A stretch of 64,000 bases of DNA from an uncultured Lentisphaerota bacterium (lineage in GTDB: Bacteria > Verrucomicrobiota > Kiritimatiellia > RFP12 > UBA1067). Below the pieces are notes generated by a model, which did no database searches, had not been told where the DNA came from, and was given only the letters and a program-made list of their open reading frames with translations. The stretch is taken from the NCBI GenBank assembly GCA_946413265.1, contig CAMKJU010000002.1, forward strand, positions 44,332 through 108,331. The letters run 5' to 3'. Both the position numbers and the translations under genes were made by a program. Numbering within the stretch: the stretch's first letter is position 1; every line of letters begins with the position of its first letter. This document shows, piece after piece, positions 34,499 through 43,232 of the stretch.

Positions 34499-35647
34499 AT
34501 GAAGGAACTAGAAGACATCCGCAAGGAAATCAACGAAATCGACGAGAACATGCGCGAACTCTTCGTGCGCCGCCTCGCGGTTTCCGCCGAAGTGGCCGAG
34601 GCGAAGCGCGCCAGCGGCACGCCGATCCTCAACCCCGCGCGCGAACGCGAGATACTCGCGCGCGTCGCGAAGGAGGTGGGGCCCGACATGGAGAACGAGG
34701 CGCGCCTCTTCTTCACCACGCTATTCTCCATCTCGCGCGGACGCCAGCGCACGGCCATCCAGGGCGAGAACGAACTTGTGGCACAGATCGGCGATGCAAT
34801 CAAAAACACTCCCGACCAGTTCCCGTCGTCGGCCACCGTGGCGTGTCCCGGCACGGAAGGCGCCTACTCGCAACAGGCTACTAGCCGTCTCTTCGCCTTC
34901 CCCACGATTCTCTATTTCCGCGGCTTCGAGAACGTGTGCCGAGCTGTTGAGACAGGAATGTGCGACTACGGCGTGCTGCCGATCGAGAACTCCGCCGTGG
35001 GGTCTGTCCCCGCCATATACGATGCGATGGCGCAGCACGAATTCAAGATCGTGCGCGCGATGCGGATGCGTATCCGACACGTCCTGCTCGCGCGGCGTGG
35101 CGTGAAACTCTCCGACGTCAAGGAGGTTACGAGCCACCCGCACGCAATCGCGCAATGCTCGGCGTTCCTCCTCACCCACCCCGAGATGCGCACTATCCCC
35201 GCGTCGAACACGGCGGCGGCCGCCGCGGAGCTCGCGGCGTCCGGACGCACTGACGAGGCCGTGATCGCCTCACGCGCGTGCGCGGAGCTGTACGGGCTCG
35301 ACGTGCTCGCGGAGGACATCTCGAACGTCGCCTCGAACTACACGCGCTTCATCTGCATCTCCAAAAACCTCCAGATATATCCCGACGCGAGCAAGATGAC
35401 GCTCCTGATGAGCCTCGCACACCATCCGGGCGCGCTGAGCGGCGTGCTTGCGAAGTTCGCCGCGATTGGCGTGAATCTCTCGAAGCTCGAATCGCGTCCC
35501 GTGCCAGGCAGCGACTTCGAGTTCCGCTTCACGTTCGACATTGAGGCCTCGCCGCGCGACCCGCGCGTGGTAAAGCTTCTGGCCGGACTTGCCTCCGATC
35601 CAGAGGTCGAGCATTTCACCTACCTCGGCGCATACGACGAGAAGTGA
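34499..35647 (+). CDS. pheA: Bifunctional chorismate mutase / prephenate dehydratase
   Basis: A 382-residue P-protein. Residues 1-90 form the AroQ chorismate mutase (IRKEINEIDENMRELFVRRL). Residues ~115-285 form the prephenate dehydratase (GTEGAYSQQAT, VLPIENSAVGSV, TRFICIS). The C-terminal ACT domain (residues ~300-382, SLAHHPGALSGVLAKFAAIGVNLSKLESRP) binds phenylalanine for feedback control. It produces phenylpyruvate for phenylalanine. The start lies right after repeat copy A, whose GGAAGT could serve as ribosome site. Confidence 0.95.
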   Translation: MKELEDIRKEINEIDENMRELFVRRLAVSAEVAEAKRASGTPILNPAREREILARVAKEVGPDMENEARLFFTTLFSISRGRQRTAIQGENELVAQIGDAIKNTPDQFPSSATVACPGTEGAYSQQATSRLFAFPTILYFRGFENVCRAVETGMCDYGVLPIENSAVGSVPAIYDAMAQHEFKIVRAMRMRIRHVLLARRGVKLSDVKEVTSHPHAIAQCSAFLLTHPEMRTIPASNTAAAAAELAASGRTDEAVIASRACAELYGLDVLAEDISNVASNYTRFICISKNLQIYPDASKMTLLMSLAHHPGALSGVLAKFAAIGVNLSKLESRPVPGSDFEFRFTFDIEASPRDPRVVKLLAGLASDPEVEHFTYLGAYDEK

Positions 35648-35654
35648 GGGCGCA

Positions 35655-36647
35655 ATGAGCAGCAGCTACGGCGAGAACATCCGCATCACGATTTTCGGAC
35701 AGTCCCACGCGCCGGCCATCGGCGTGACGATCGAGGGTCTGCCCGCCGGCTTCACAATCGACCGCACAGCCCTGCAGGCGTTCCTCGACCGACGCGCACC
35801 GGGACGCGACGAGACGTCCACCGCGCGCCGTGAGGCAGACGTGCCCGAGTTCCTTTCCGGCCTCGTGGGCGACGTCACATGCGGCGCGCCGCTTACCGCC
35901 ATCATCCGTAACACGAACACGCGCTCGCAGGACTACGCCGCCCTGCGCGCGGTGCCGCGTCCCGGCCACGCCGACTGGCCCGCGCAGGTGCGCTTCGGCG
36001 GCTTCCAGGACATGGCGGGCGGCGGACACTTCTCGGGCCGTCTCACGGCGCCGCTCTGCATCGCGGGCGGCATCGTGTTGCAGATTCTCGCGCAGAAGGG
36101 CGTGACCGTGCAGGCGCACGCCGAACGCATCGGCGGCGAAACCGATCCCGAGCGTCAGCGCGCGGCAATCCTCGCAGCGAAGGCGGTGGGCGACTCCGTG
36201 GGCGGCGTGATTGCCTGCGAGGTGCTCGGTCTGCCCGTGGGCGTTGGCGACCCGATGTTTGGCGGTCTAGAGAACCGCATCGCACAGGCCGTGTTCGGCA
36301 TTCCCGGCGTGAAGGGAATCGAGTTCGGCGACGGTTTCGCCGCGAGCGAGCGGCGCGGGAGTGAGAACAACGACGCCTACCGCATGGTGGACGGCAAGGT
36401 GAAGCCCGTCACGAACCATGCGGGCGGCATCCTCGGCGGACTCTCCACGGGCGAGCCGATCACGTTCCGCGTGGCGATGAAGCCCACTTCGTCGATTGCG
36501 ATCGAACAGGATTCGGTGAACCTCCATACCGGCGAAAATACGCGCCTACGCGTGCAGGGCCGCCACGACCCGTGCATCGTGCTGCGGGCCGTACCATGCG
36601 TGGAGGCCGCCGCCGCCCTTGCCGTATACGACGCACTCCGGGTTTAA
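35655..36647 (+). CDS. aroC: Chorismate synthase
   Basis: A 330-residue FMN-dependent enzyme making chorismate from EPSP. Motifs: SYGENIRITIFGQSHAPAIG (N-terminus), GHADWPAQVRFGG, the glycine-rich GFAASERRGSENNDAYR and GRHDPCIVLRAVP. The ATG at 35655-35657, seven bases after the pheA stop, gives the canonical start; an in-frame upstream start would overlap pheA. Its stop overlaps the convergent MFS gene by four bases. Confidence 0.95.
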   Translation: MSSSYGENIRITIFGQSHAPAIGVTIEGLPAGFTIDRTALQAFLDRRAPGRDETSTARREADVPEFLSGLVGDVTCGAPLTAIIRNTNTRSQDYAALRAVPRPGHADWPAQVRFGGFQDMAGGGHFSGRLTAPLCIAGGIVLQILAQKGVTVQAHAERIGGETDPERQRAAILAAKAVGDSVGGVIACEVLGLPVGVGDPMFGGLENRIAQAVFGIPGVKGIEFGDGFAASERRGSENNDAYRMVDGKVKPVTNHAGGILGGLSTGEPITFRVAMKPTSSIAIEQDSVNLHTGENTRLRVQGRHDPCIVLRAVPCVEAAAALAVYDALRV

Positions 36648-37909
36648 CCGGCGCGGCGGCGGAGCGTTGCGGCGTTCGCGAGGTTGAGCAGGTAGAATAC
36701 GATGAGCATCGTGACGACGCCCATGTTGCCGAAGCCCATCTTGTCGCTCACGAGAATGGCCGCCTGGTTGCCTACGAGACCCGCAACGCCCCAAGCGGAG
36801 AGTACCGCACCGTGGATCTTCGAGATGTTCGTCATGCCGTAATGGTCCGCGAGGATGCCGGGAATCACAGAGAAGCCAGCGCCGTAACAGGCGTTGATCA
36901 CGAGAAGCGCCACGCCGATCAGGGGTGGCCACCAGCTCGCCGCCATCACGCCGGCCGAGATGGAAAGGATGATGAGCAGGATATTCACGCGGCGCGCGAG
37001 GCGGTCGCTCCACCAGGCAAAGAGGAAACGACCGCCGCCGTTCATAAGACCCGAAAGCGCGATGATCCACGTGATCAGCCCCTCGCTGTAGCCCACGGAC
37101 GGATCCTTCATCATCTGCTTCGCAAGGGGGATGAGACAGAGACCGCAGGAGATGTTGAGAAACATGAAGAGCCAAGAGCGCAGGAAGTAGGAGTCCTTCG
37201 CCAATCCCATGTACGTGAATTCGCACTGCGGAAGTCCGTGTGCGAACGACATCTGTTCGATCTTCGGCTTCTTTAGCAGGAACGCCGCAACCGCCATCGG
37301 GAAGAGGTAGAACACGGAGAAGGCGAGGAACACGGACTCGATCTTTCCAGGAGATGCCTCCACTCCGAAGTAGTCGTAGAAACCTAGGAAGCGCATGGAG
37401 AACATGGAGCCTGTCCCGCCGAAACCGAATCCCTTGTAAAGGATCGTGGAGAGCGTTGACCCCAGTCCGAACGAGATGATCGGCACGGCTGCGGCAATCG
37501 CCTTCGCGTTAGGGAACCACAGCATCATAGTCTTCACTGGCGAGATGTAGATGATTCCCGTACCAGTTCCAACCAGAAAGCCATAGCCCAGGTAGATGAG
37601 CGCAAGCGACTTCATCCTCACGCCAAGCGCCGTCACGAGCAACCCCGTGATGAAGAGCGTCGTGCCGATGATCGTGGAAAGGCGGATGTTCTTCTCCACG
37701 ATCTTCCCGAAGAACGCCGCGCCCATGCCGAGGAAGAAGATGCCGAGCGAAAATGCGAACTGCACCGCGCTCTTCGACTCGCCGATGTGCGCAGCGATCT
37801 GGTCGGAGAAGTTAGTGAACGCATATATCTGACCTACGGAGACCGCCAGCAGAAAGGCCGGAATCACCGCACGAACCATACGCTTGAAACCAAGGGAAGT
37901 CTGTTCCAT
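36644..37909 (-). CDS. MFS transporter, oxalate/formate antiporter (OFA)-like
   Basis: A 421-residue protein with twelve hydrophobic helices. The first helix segment PAFLLAVSVGQIYAFTNFSDQIA and GTGIIYISPVKTMMLWFPNAKAIA resemble OFA-family anion antiporters. The substrate is unknown. It lies 52 bases downstream of the exported isomerase-like gene and is probably co-transcribed. The ribosome site is AGAGG. Confidence 0.85.
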   Translation of the reverse strand: MEQTSLGFKRMVRAVIPAFLLAVSVGQIYAFTNFSDQIAAHIGESKSAVQFAFSLGIFFLGMGAAFFGKIVEKNIRLSTIIGTTLFITGLLVTALGVRMKSLALIYLGYGFLVGTGTGIIYISPVKTMMLWFPNAKAIAAAVPIISFGLGSTLSTILYKGFGFGGTGSMFSMRFLGFYDYFGVEASPGKIESVFLAFSVFYLFPMAVAAFLLKKPKIEQMSFAHGLPQCEFTYMGLAKDSYFLRSWLFMFLNISCGLCLIPLAKQMMKDPSVGYSEGLITWIIALSGLMNGGGRFLFAWWSDRLARRVNILLIILSISAGVMAASWWPPLIGVALLVINACYGAGFSVIPGILADHYGMTNISKIHGAVLSAWGVAGLVGNQAAILVSDKMGFGNMGVVTMLIVFYLLNLANAATLRRRAG

Positions 37910-37961
37910 TTCAATTGCCTCTTTTGTGATAACGCGCCCAGACGGACGTTCGGGTAAACTG

Positions 37962-39572
37962 CTACGACTCGTAGATCACACGGTAGCCGATCTTCTTGGC
38001 GAGCGCCTCGACGTCTTTCTTGAAGTCGCCGAGGAACGTGACGCGGTGCCAGCCCCAGAGATCCCAGAGCTTGTACGACCGCTCGAAGTCGCCCGTCACC
38101 TCCACCACCATCTTTGTACGGCAGGCACGGTCGTCGGGGTCGTTCGAGAAGGTACGACCGGTCTGCACAAGCACGCAACCCGTGCCGCCGTTGCCCGTGA
38201 AGTGGAACTCCACGGTCGTAACCGGGTAGTTGAGAGGCGCGATCGAACGCACGGACGCGCCCTGGCGGTCCTCGGAATGGGTCTCAATCTCGTAGGGCGC
38301 GGTTGCGCCGTCCACGCCGAGGAACTTGCGCGTGGCAACGCAGTGCGCGAAGATCATTGCGCGGCGCGAGCTGTCGATCGCCGGATCGGAGATGTAGCCC
38401 ATGCGTCCCTTCGTCATCGCGCCAAACACGACCATCGCCACGGTGGAACGGATGTCGTTCTCGCACGTTCCGAAGAGGCCGAGGTCCTGGAGTTCCATGA
38501 AGCCGAGGCAGGGATAGGCGTGGAGCTTGCCGGTGTAGCAGCCGCCGAGGCAGTTGACGGAGATCGCCACCGCTCCATGCGCCTTCAGGACTTCCTTCAT
38601 GCCGTAGAATTGCTTTGCGCAGCCGAACAGCGTTTCGTCCGAGACGTCCACGATCTTCCGTGCTGTACGCTTCCATTCGGCGACCTTCTCCCGAGCAAGC
38701 GCATCAGGCACCTTCTCCCACGCCGCGTTCAGCTCCTCGAACTTCACATCCTCGACGATGATGCCGAAGTCCTTGAGGATCTTGTCCTTGATCTTCTTGT
38801 TGTAACCCTCGACAGAGAGGATCTTCTTGCCCTTCACGGCGGCAAGGGTCTCTTCGGGGGAAAGGCAGTCGAGCGGGCCTTCGCAGGGCTTGATGCCTGT
38901 TTCAGGCGGCGTATGCGCGAGACGATACTCCGTTGCCGCCTTCACGAAATCTTCGCCCGTGCCGTTCTTCAGCGTCTCGAACGCGCGCACGGCGCCGATC
39001 GTGTCGTTGAAGTCGAGCGAGCTCATGAACGCGTAGTTCTTCTGCTTCTTGCGGATCATCGCGGCGTTCTGCACGTCCCATCCGCCGATGCCGGAATACG
39101 GGAACGAGCAGAAGAGCGTGGGCTTGCCGGCCTTGACGATGCCGCCGATGGCGTTCGGCCACGAGTTCATCTGGATGACGAGGTAACCCTTCACATCGCC
39201 CGCCTTATTGTCCTCGGCGAGGATCGCGGCGGAGCCCTTCGCGTCGCACGCCATCGCGGGCACGAACTTGACGCCCTTCACGCCTGCGTTGAGCGCGTCC
39301 GTGATGTTCTTCATCACGGGACGGAAGTCGAAGCCAGCATTGGGCCACGTCTTCTTCACCTGCACGTCATCCCAGATGGAGAACACGAGGCGCACCTTCA
39401 CGGCACCCGTCTTGTCGGGGATTGCGCCAGCCGGCGTAGGAGCGGGGAGAGCTGCAAAAAAGTCGCTCAGTTCATGCGCCGATGCATTGCCTGCGGCGAC
39501 TGCGGCGAGAAGGCCGTAGATGAAATCCCTGCGCCCACATCCGACACAGGAGGTAGCTGTTTCACTGTTCAT
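37962..39572 (-). CDS. Tat-exported protein related to L-fucose/L-arabinose isomerases
   Basis: A 536-residue protein. The N-terminus has a twin-arginine signal (CGRRDFIYGLLAAVAAGNASA, RR at residues ~13-14). The body resembles the fucose/arabinose isomerase fold family (NSWPNAIGGIVKAGKP, SVNCLGGCYTG, CLGFMELQDLGLFGTCENDI). Whether it is an active isomerase cannot be told by eye; secreted members occur in PVC bacteria. The ATG at 39570-39572 has AAGGAAAA upstream. A promoter-like TTGTGGTATCAT is at 39611-39622. Confidence 0.72.
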   Translation of the reverse strand: MNSETATSCVGCGRRDFIYGLLAAVAAGNASAHELSDFFAALPAPTPAGAIPDKTGAVKVRLVFSIWDDVQVKKTWPNAGFDFRPVMKNITDALNAGVKGVKFVPAMACDAKGSAAILAEDNKAGDVKGYLVIQMNSWPNAIGGIVKAGKPTLFCSFPYSGIGGWDVQNAAMIRKKQKNYAFMSSLDFNDTIGAVRAFETLKNGTGEDFVKAATEYRLAHTPPETGIKPCEGPLDCLSPEETLAAVKGKKILSVEGYNKKIKDKILKDFGIIVEDVKFEELNAAWEKVPDALAREKVAEWKRTARKIVDVSDETLFGCAKQFYGMKEVLKAHGAVAISVNCLGGCYTGKLHAYPCLGFMELQDLGLFGTCENDIRSTVAMVVFGAMTKGRMGYISDPAIDSSRRAMIFAHCVATRKFLGVDGATAPYEIETHSEDRQGASVRSIAPLNYPVTTVEFHFTGNGGTGCVLVQTGRTFSNDPDDRACRTKMVVEVTGDFERSYKLWDLWGWHRVTFLGDFKKDVEALAKKIGYRVIYES

Positions 39573-39610
39573 GTCTTTTTCCTTATGCGTCTGAAAGAGG
39601 AAACGGTGGC

Positions 39611-39622
39611 ATGATACCACAA
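39611..39622 (-). promoter_or_regulatory. Extended -10 promoter of the isomerase-like gene
   Basis: TTGTGGTATCAT on the minus strand, 38 bases upstream of the ATG, downstream of the candidate structured RNA. Confidence 0.5.
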
Positions 39623-39644
39623 TCGCCCCTCAGGGGCAAGGGAA

Positions 39645-39776
39645 AAAAGTGGCACCCGTACCGGGCGGCCCAAAGGGGGGGGGACCGTTGCTCCCGGCCG
39701 GGTGCCTACGCATACAGGTTAGCATGGGGGATACCTGTACGCGCAATTCACTCGTGTTCTCCAGTGGTGGAAAACG
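39645..39776 (-). ncRNA. Candidate structured RNA with own promoter and terminator-like end
   Basis: A strong promoter precedes this stretch. The RNA would form an 11-bp stem (CGCGTACAGGT / ACCTGTATGCG, one G-U) with a 13-base C-rich loop. A second domain follows, closed by GGCACCCG / CGGGTGCC and holding GGGAGC and GGCCGCCCGG, then ACTTTTTTCCC. It may be an independent small RNA or a riboswitch for the isomerase-like gene. The last two motifs loosely recall the 3' core of the ZTP (pfl) riboswitch, but the 5' half does not match well. Confidence 0.35.
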
Positions 39777-39784
39777 CCGATAGT

Positions 39785-39813
39785 ATATCATATTCCGTTT
39801 CGGCGCGCAACCC
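39785..39813 (-). promoter_or_regulatory. Promoter of the candidate structured RNA
   Basis: -35 TTGCGC, a 17-base spacer and -10 TATACT preceded by TATGA, minus strand, beginning just after the RRM gene terminator. Confidence 0.6.
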
Positions 39814-39847
39814 CTTTTCATGTAAAAAACATGAATTTTTTGTAGAC

Positions 39848-39880
39848 AAAAAGAAACCCGACAAACCGCCGAGTTTCTTT
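39848..39880 (-). terminator. Terminator of the RRM gene
   Basis: On the minus strand GAAACTCG ... CGGGTTTC forms a stem followed by TTTTTG, 38 bases after the RRM stop. Confidence 0.75.
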
Positions 39881-39917
39881 CAGTTATACCTTGGGTTTTT
39901 CGCCCGGATTTGCGTAA

Positions 39918-40262
39918 TTACCAACGCGTATCGCCGCGATCACCACGGTCACCGCGTCCGCCGCGTCCACCGCGGTCACGACGTCCGCCGCCAAAACCGC
40001 CACCACGACGTTCCTGGCGGGGCTTGGGCTGCGACTCGTTCACGCGAATGGGGCGACCATCAAGCGGCTGCCCGTTGAGTGCGTCAATTGCGGCCTGAGC
40101 CTGCTCACGGTTTGGCATCTCAACGAAGCCAAAGCCCTTTGAGCGGCCAGTCATGCGATCAGCCACAACACGCGCTGAGGTAACTTCGCCGTACGCCGCA
40201 AACGCGGCCTTGAGTCCATCGTCAGTCGTCGCGTACGCGAGGTTACCAACATAGATGTCCAT
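39918..40262 (-). CDS. Glycine-rich RRM RNA-binding protein
   Basis: A 114-residue protein. One RRM (residues 1-80) has RNP-2 IYVGNLAY and RNP-1 KGFGFVEM, followed by an Arg/Gly/Asp tail (GGFGGGRRDRGGRGGRGDRG). Similar proteins in cyanobacteria and PVC bacteria act as RNA chaperones, often cold-induced. The ribosome site is AAGGAT and it has its own terminator. The region 40263-40401 upstream probably holds its promoter. Confidence 0.93.
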   Translation of the reverse strand: MDIYVGNLAYATTDDGLKAAFAAYGEVTSARVVADRMTGRSKGFGFVEMPNREQAQAAIDALNGQPLDGRPIRVNESQPKPRQERRGGGFGGGRRDRGGRGGRGDRGDRGDTRW

Positions 40263-40401
40263 CTTCTTTTATCCTTACTTGTTATCAATGGAAATCGACC
40301 CCAGACACCCGCCTAAGACGATTTCACAAGGTATATTCTACGCTCTTTTTTCCGCGCCGTCAAGAGCAAGCATGTGAAAAGTGAAAATAAGAGTTTTCCA
40401 C

Positions 40402-42729
40402 CTACCGATGCAATGTAGTCGTGACGCACGTGAATCCAGGAGATGAAGCCGTGATGGAGATTGCTTCTGGCGCATTGGTTTTCTTGCGCACGATGGCCTG
40501 GAGGCGTCCGGAGAAGGTGCGGCGCGTGGGCGAGTGGAACGACGCGAAATCGGCCTCGTCGCCGTTGTCCGTCGCGACGAGTTCGCACGGCCCCTTCACG
40601 GAGAAGGTCACGTCCACCGCCGCGTCCGGCACGAAGCGCCCTTCCGCGTCCTGTACCTCGAGATTGACGAACACGAGATCGGCCCCCGCCTCCGCGTTAT
40701 CCTCGACTTCCAACTTGAGTTGCGCGGCAGGGCCCGTTGTGGCGATGGTCTTTTCTGCCCACGGCGCACCATTCTTGTACGTGACGACCTTGAGCGTGCC
40801 GGGTTCATAGACGACTTCATCCCACGTGAGGCGATACGCCTTCTTCCAGTTCTTGGGATCTTTCTTCTGGCGGCCGAGCGAGCGTCCGTTGAGGAACAGT
40901 TCGCCCTCGTCGCCGGACGTGAAGACGTGGACGGGCGTGACTTTGCCCACGCGGTCGGGCCAGTTCCAGTGCGGGACAATGTGCGCCATTGGCAGGTCGG
41001 GACGCCACCGCGACTGGAAGAGCCAGAACGTGTCCTTTGGAAAACCGGCGAGGTCGATGAAGCCCGTCGCGCAGGAGTGGATGCCCTTGATCTTGAATTT
41101 CTTCACCATCGAGTCGGCCCAGTACGGACCTCCCAGGTAGTCCCAGCCGGTCCACACGAATTCGCCCATGCATTCGGGATGCGCGTCCATGTTGAACCAC
41201 TGCGCGTCGGGCGCGCAGGCCCAGCCCTTCTTGGGATCGCCCGACCAGCTGCATGCCTCCACGCCGTAGCCGGAGACGTGGAGCGCGCCCGTCTTCTGCT
41301 GCGTCCAGCCCCATTTGACGGGGAAGGTATATGCGCCGCGGCTCGTGATCGCGCACTGCGTCTCGGACCCGAAGAACGGCTTGTTCGGGTTTTTCTTCTT
41401 GAACGGACCGAACATGTAGCAAGAATAGTTGAAGCCGTAGATGTCGAGGGTCTGTCCGTATTCGTTCGTCGCGTTGGCGCGCTCGTTGTTCGCGTTCGTG
41501 GTGGGACGCGTCTTGTCCTCGCTCTTCACGATCGCGTCGAGCATCTTCGCGAGACGGATAAACTCGCGCGTGGGGGCAATGCGGGGGTGTCCTTCGGGGA
41601 TTTCGTTGCCGATCGACCATACGATCACGGACGGGTGGTTGCGGTCGGCGCGCACCCACGCGCGCACGTCGCGCTCGTGCCACTTGTCGAAGAGCTTCGA
41701 GTAGCCGTCCTTGCGCTTCCCGGACGCGCCGATGCGCCGCCATTCGTCGAACACCTCGTCCTTCACGAGCAGACCGAGTTCGTCGCAGAGGTCGAGGAAG
41801 TCGGGATCCTCCGGATTGTGCGAACAGCGGATGGCGTTGACACCCGCCTCCTTCAACTTGAGGAACCGACGCTTCATCGCGGCGCGGTTGTAGGCCGCAC
41901 CGAGTACGCCGAGATCGTGGTGGAGGCATACGCCCTTCAACTCCACGCGGCGTCCGTTCAGCTGGAACCCGCGTGCGTCGGGATAGAACGCAATCGTGCG
42001 GATGCCGTAGCGGAACGTCTCGCCCGCGATGTCAAGGGTGTAGAGGTGCGGATCGTCGATGTCCCAGAGACGCGGCGACTCAACCGTGAACGTGCGTTCC
42101 TTCTTGCCGGACTGCGACATCTCCCACGTCACGTGAACGGTCGCGCGCGCCTTCGTCACCTCCGGCGTGGTGATCGCGACGGAGCCTGGGATGAGGTAGT
42201 CTGCCGGACAATACGCGAACCGGCATTCGCGGTACATGCCACCGCCCGTGTACCAGCGCGAGGAGTCGGTGTGATTGTGGCAGCGAACGACGAGCGTGTT
42301 CTCGCCGTCAAGGTTCAGGTGCGGCGTGAGGTCGCAGCGGAAGGCCGTGTAGCCGTAGGGCCAGCCGCCCACGTACGTGCCGTTCACCCACACCTTCGAG
42401 TGGCTCATCATGCCGTTCGACTCAAAGAAGAGGAGACCGCCTGCCTTGATGAACGCCGCGCGCGCGGGGTCGAGACGGAACGTGCGCCGGTACCAGCCGA
42501 TGCCGGTCGGCTCGAGGTAGGCGTCGCCGTAGGGTTTCTTGGGATCGAACGACTTCTCCACGCCCCAGTCGTGCGGCACGCGCACCGCACGCCACGCGGC
42601 GGAATTGGTTTCGCTCGTGGAACCGTCCGCGCGCATGAACTCCCATCCATCCGCAAGTCGCTCGCGCTGCACGCCGCCAAAGGCCATGTGCGCGCAGATA
42701 ACCGTCAGAATTACGGAAGGCAATCGCAT
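40402..42729 (-). CDS. Secreted GH2 beta-glycosidase (beta-galactosidase-like)
   Basis: A 775-residue protein with a signal peptide (residues 1-18). N-terminal jelly-roll (DGWEFMRADG, WRAVRVPHDWGVEKSF, GIGWYRRTFRLD) and Ig-like domains precede a TIM barrel with the acid/base Glu in VIVWSIGNEIPEGHP and a likely nucleophile Glu in FFGSETQCA. C-terminal Ig-like domains follow. It would trim terminal galactose or glucuronic acid from a plant or host glycan in the periplasm. It lies 16 bases after the EIIA gene. Confidence 0.9.
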   Translation of the reverse strand: MRLPSVILTVICAHMAFGGVQRERLADGWEFMRADGSTSETNSAAWRAVRVPHDWGVEKSFDPKKPYGDAYLEPTGIGWYRRTFRLDPARAAFIKAGGLLFFESNGMMSHSKVWVNGTYVGGWPYGYTAFRCDLTPHLNLDGENTLVVRCHNHTDSSRWYTGGGMYRECRFAYCPADYLIPGSVAITTPEVTKARATVHVTWEMSQSGKKERTFTVESPRLWDIDDPHLYTLDIAGETFRYGIRTIAFYPDARGFQLNGRRVELKGVCLHHDLGVLGAAYNRAAMKRRFLKLKEAGVNAIRCSHNPEDPDFLDLCDELGLLVKDEVFDEWRRIGASGKRKDGYSKLFDKWHERDVRAWVRADRNHPSVIVWSIGNEIPEGHPRIAPTREFIRLAKMLDAIVKSEDKTRPTTNANNERANATNEYGQTLDIYGFNYSCYMFGPFKKKNPNKPFFGSETQCAITSRGAYTFPVKWGWTQQKTGALHVSGYGVEACSWSGDPKKGWACAPDAQWFNMDAHPECMGEFVWTGWDYLGGPYWADSMVKKFKIKGIHSCATGFIDLAGFPKDTFWLFQSRWRPDLPMAHIVPHWNWPDRVGKVTPVHVFTSGDEGELFLNGRSLGRQKKDPKNWKKAYRLTWDEVVYEPGTLKVVTYKNGAPWAEKTIATTGPAAQLKLEVEDNAEAGADLVFVNLEVQDAEGRFVPDAAVDVTFSVKGPCELVATDNGDEADFASFHSPTRRTFSGRLQAIVRKKTNAPEAISITASSPGFTCVTTTLHR

Positions 42730-42745
42730 GGCGACACAACCTCTG

Positions 42746-43213
42746 TCAACCAGCGAGAAGGCGAAGTACTTCTTCGCGGGACTGGGCCATGAGGAGACCT
42801 TCGCGGACCTCGGAGAGGATCAGACGGCGGTTGACGGCTGCGAGGAAGCGGATATGGTCGCGCGAACCAAGGTGATTCAGAAGCAGGATAAAGATACGCG
42901 TGGGCTGTCCGTCAATGGACGCACAGTCCACCCCTTGGGGATTGATGCCGATGGCGGCGATAGGGCTCTCCACCTCGTCCATGTAGCCGTGCGGGATCGC
43001 GATGCCGTTTGCGAGCGCCGTACAGCCGGCGGCTTCGCGGGCGTTGACGGCGGCCCGCGCCTTCTCACACAGGTCCGACGAAAGGCGGCCCGCCGACACG
43101 AGCGCGTCGAAGAGGCGCGAGAACACGGTCTCGGGCGAGTTCTCCGTCATGCCCAGCACGACAGGACACGTCTGCAGGATTGCCTCATAGTCGAAACCCG
43201 GAACGTCGGTCAT
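42746..43213 (-). CDS. PTS EIIA type-2 (PtsN/fructose-like) domain protein
   Basis: A 155-residue protein with the EIIA-fructose/nitrogen fold: the phosphorylated His sits in GIAIPHGYMDEV, and the end reads LSEVREGLLMAQSREEVLRLLAG. No EI, HPr or EIIBC lies nearby, so a regulatory PtsN-like role is more likely than sugar transport. It is 19 bases downstream of the secretin gene and 16 upstream of the glycosidase. Confidence 0.85.
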   Translation of the reverse strand: MTDVPGFDYEAILQTCPVVLGMTENSPETVFSRLFDALVSAGRLSSDLCEKARAAVNAREAAGCTALANGIAIPHGYMDEVESPIAAIGINPQGVDCASIDGQPTRIFILLLNHLGSRDHIRFLAAVNRRLILSEVREGLLMAQSREEVLRLLAG

Positions 43214-43232
43214 CTCCCTTTTCCTCGTACTC

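Noticed and set aside
39657..39712. tRNA-like fold with a GGCACCC/GGGTGCC acceptor stem
   Set aside because: Only 56 bases, no TTC loop, no anticodon arm, and an interrupting G-run.
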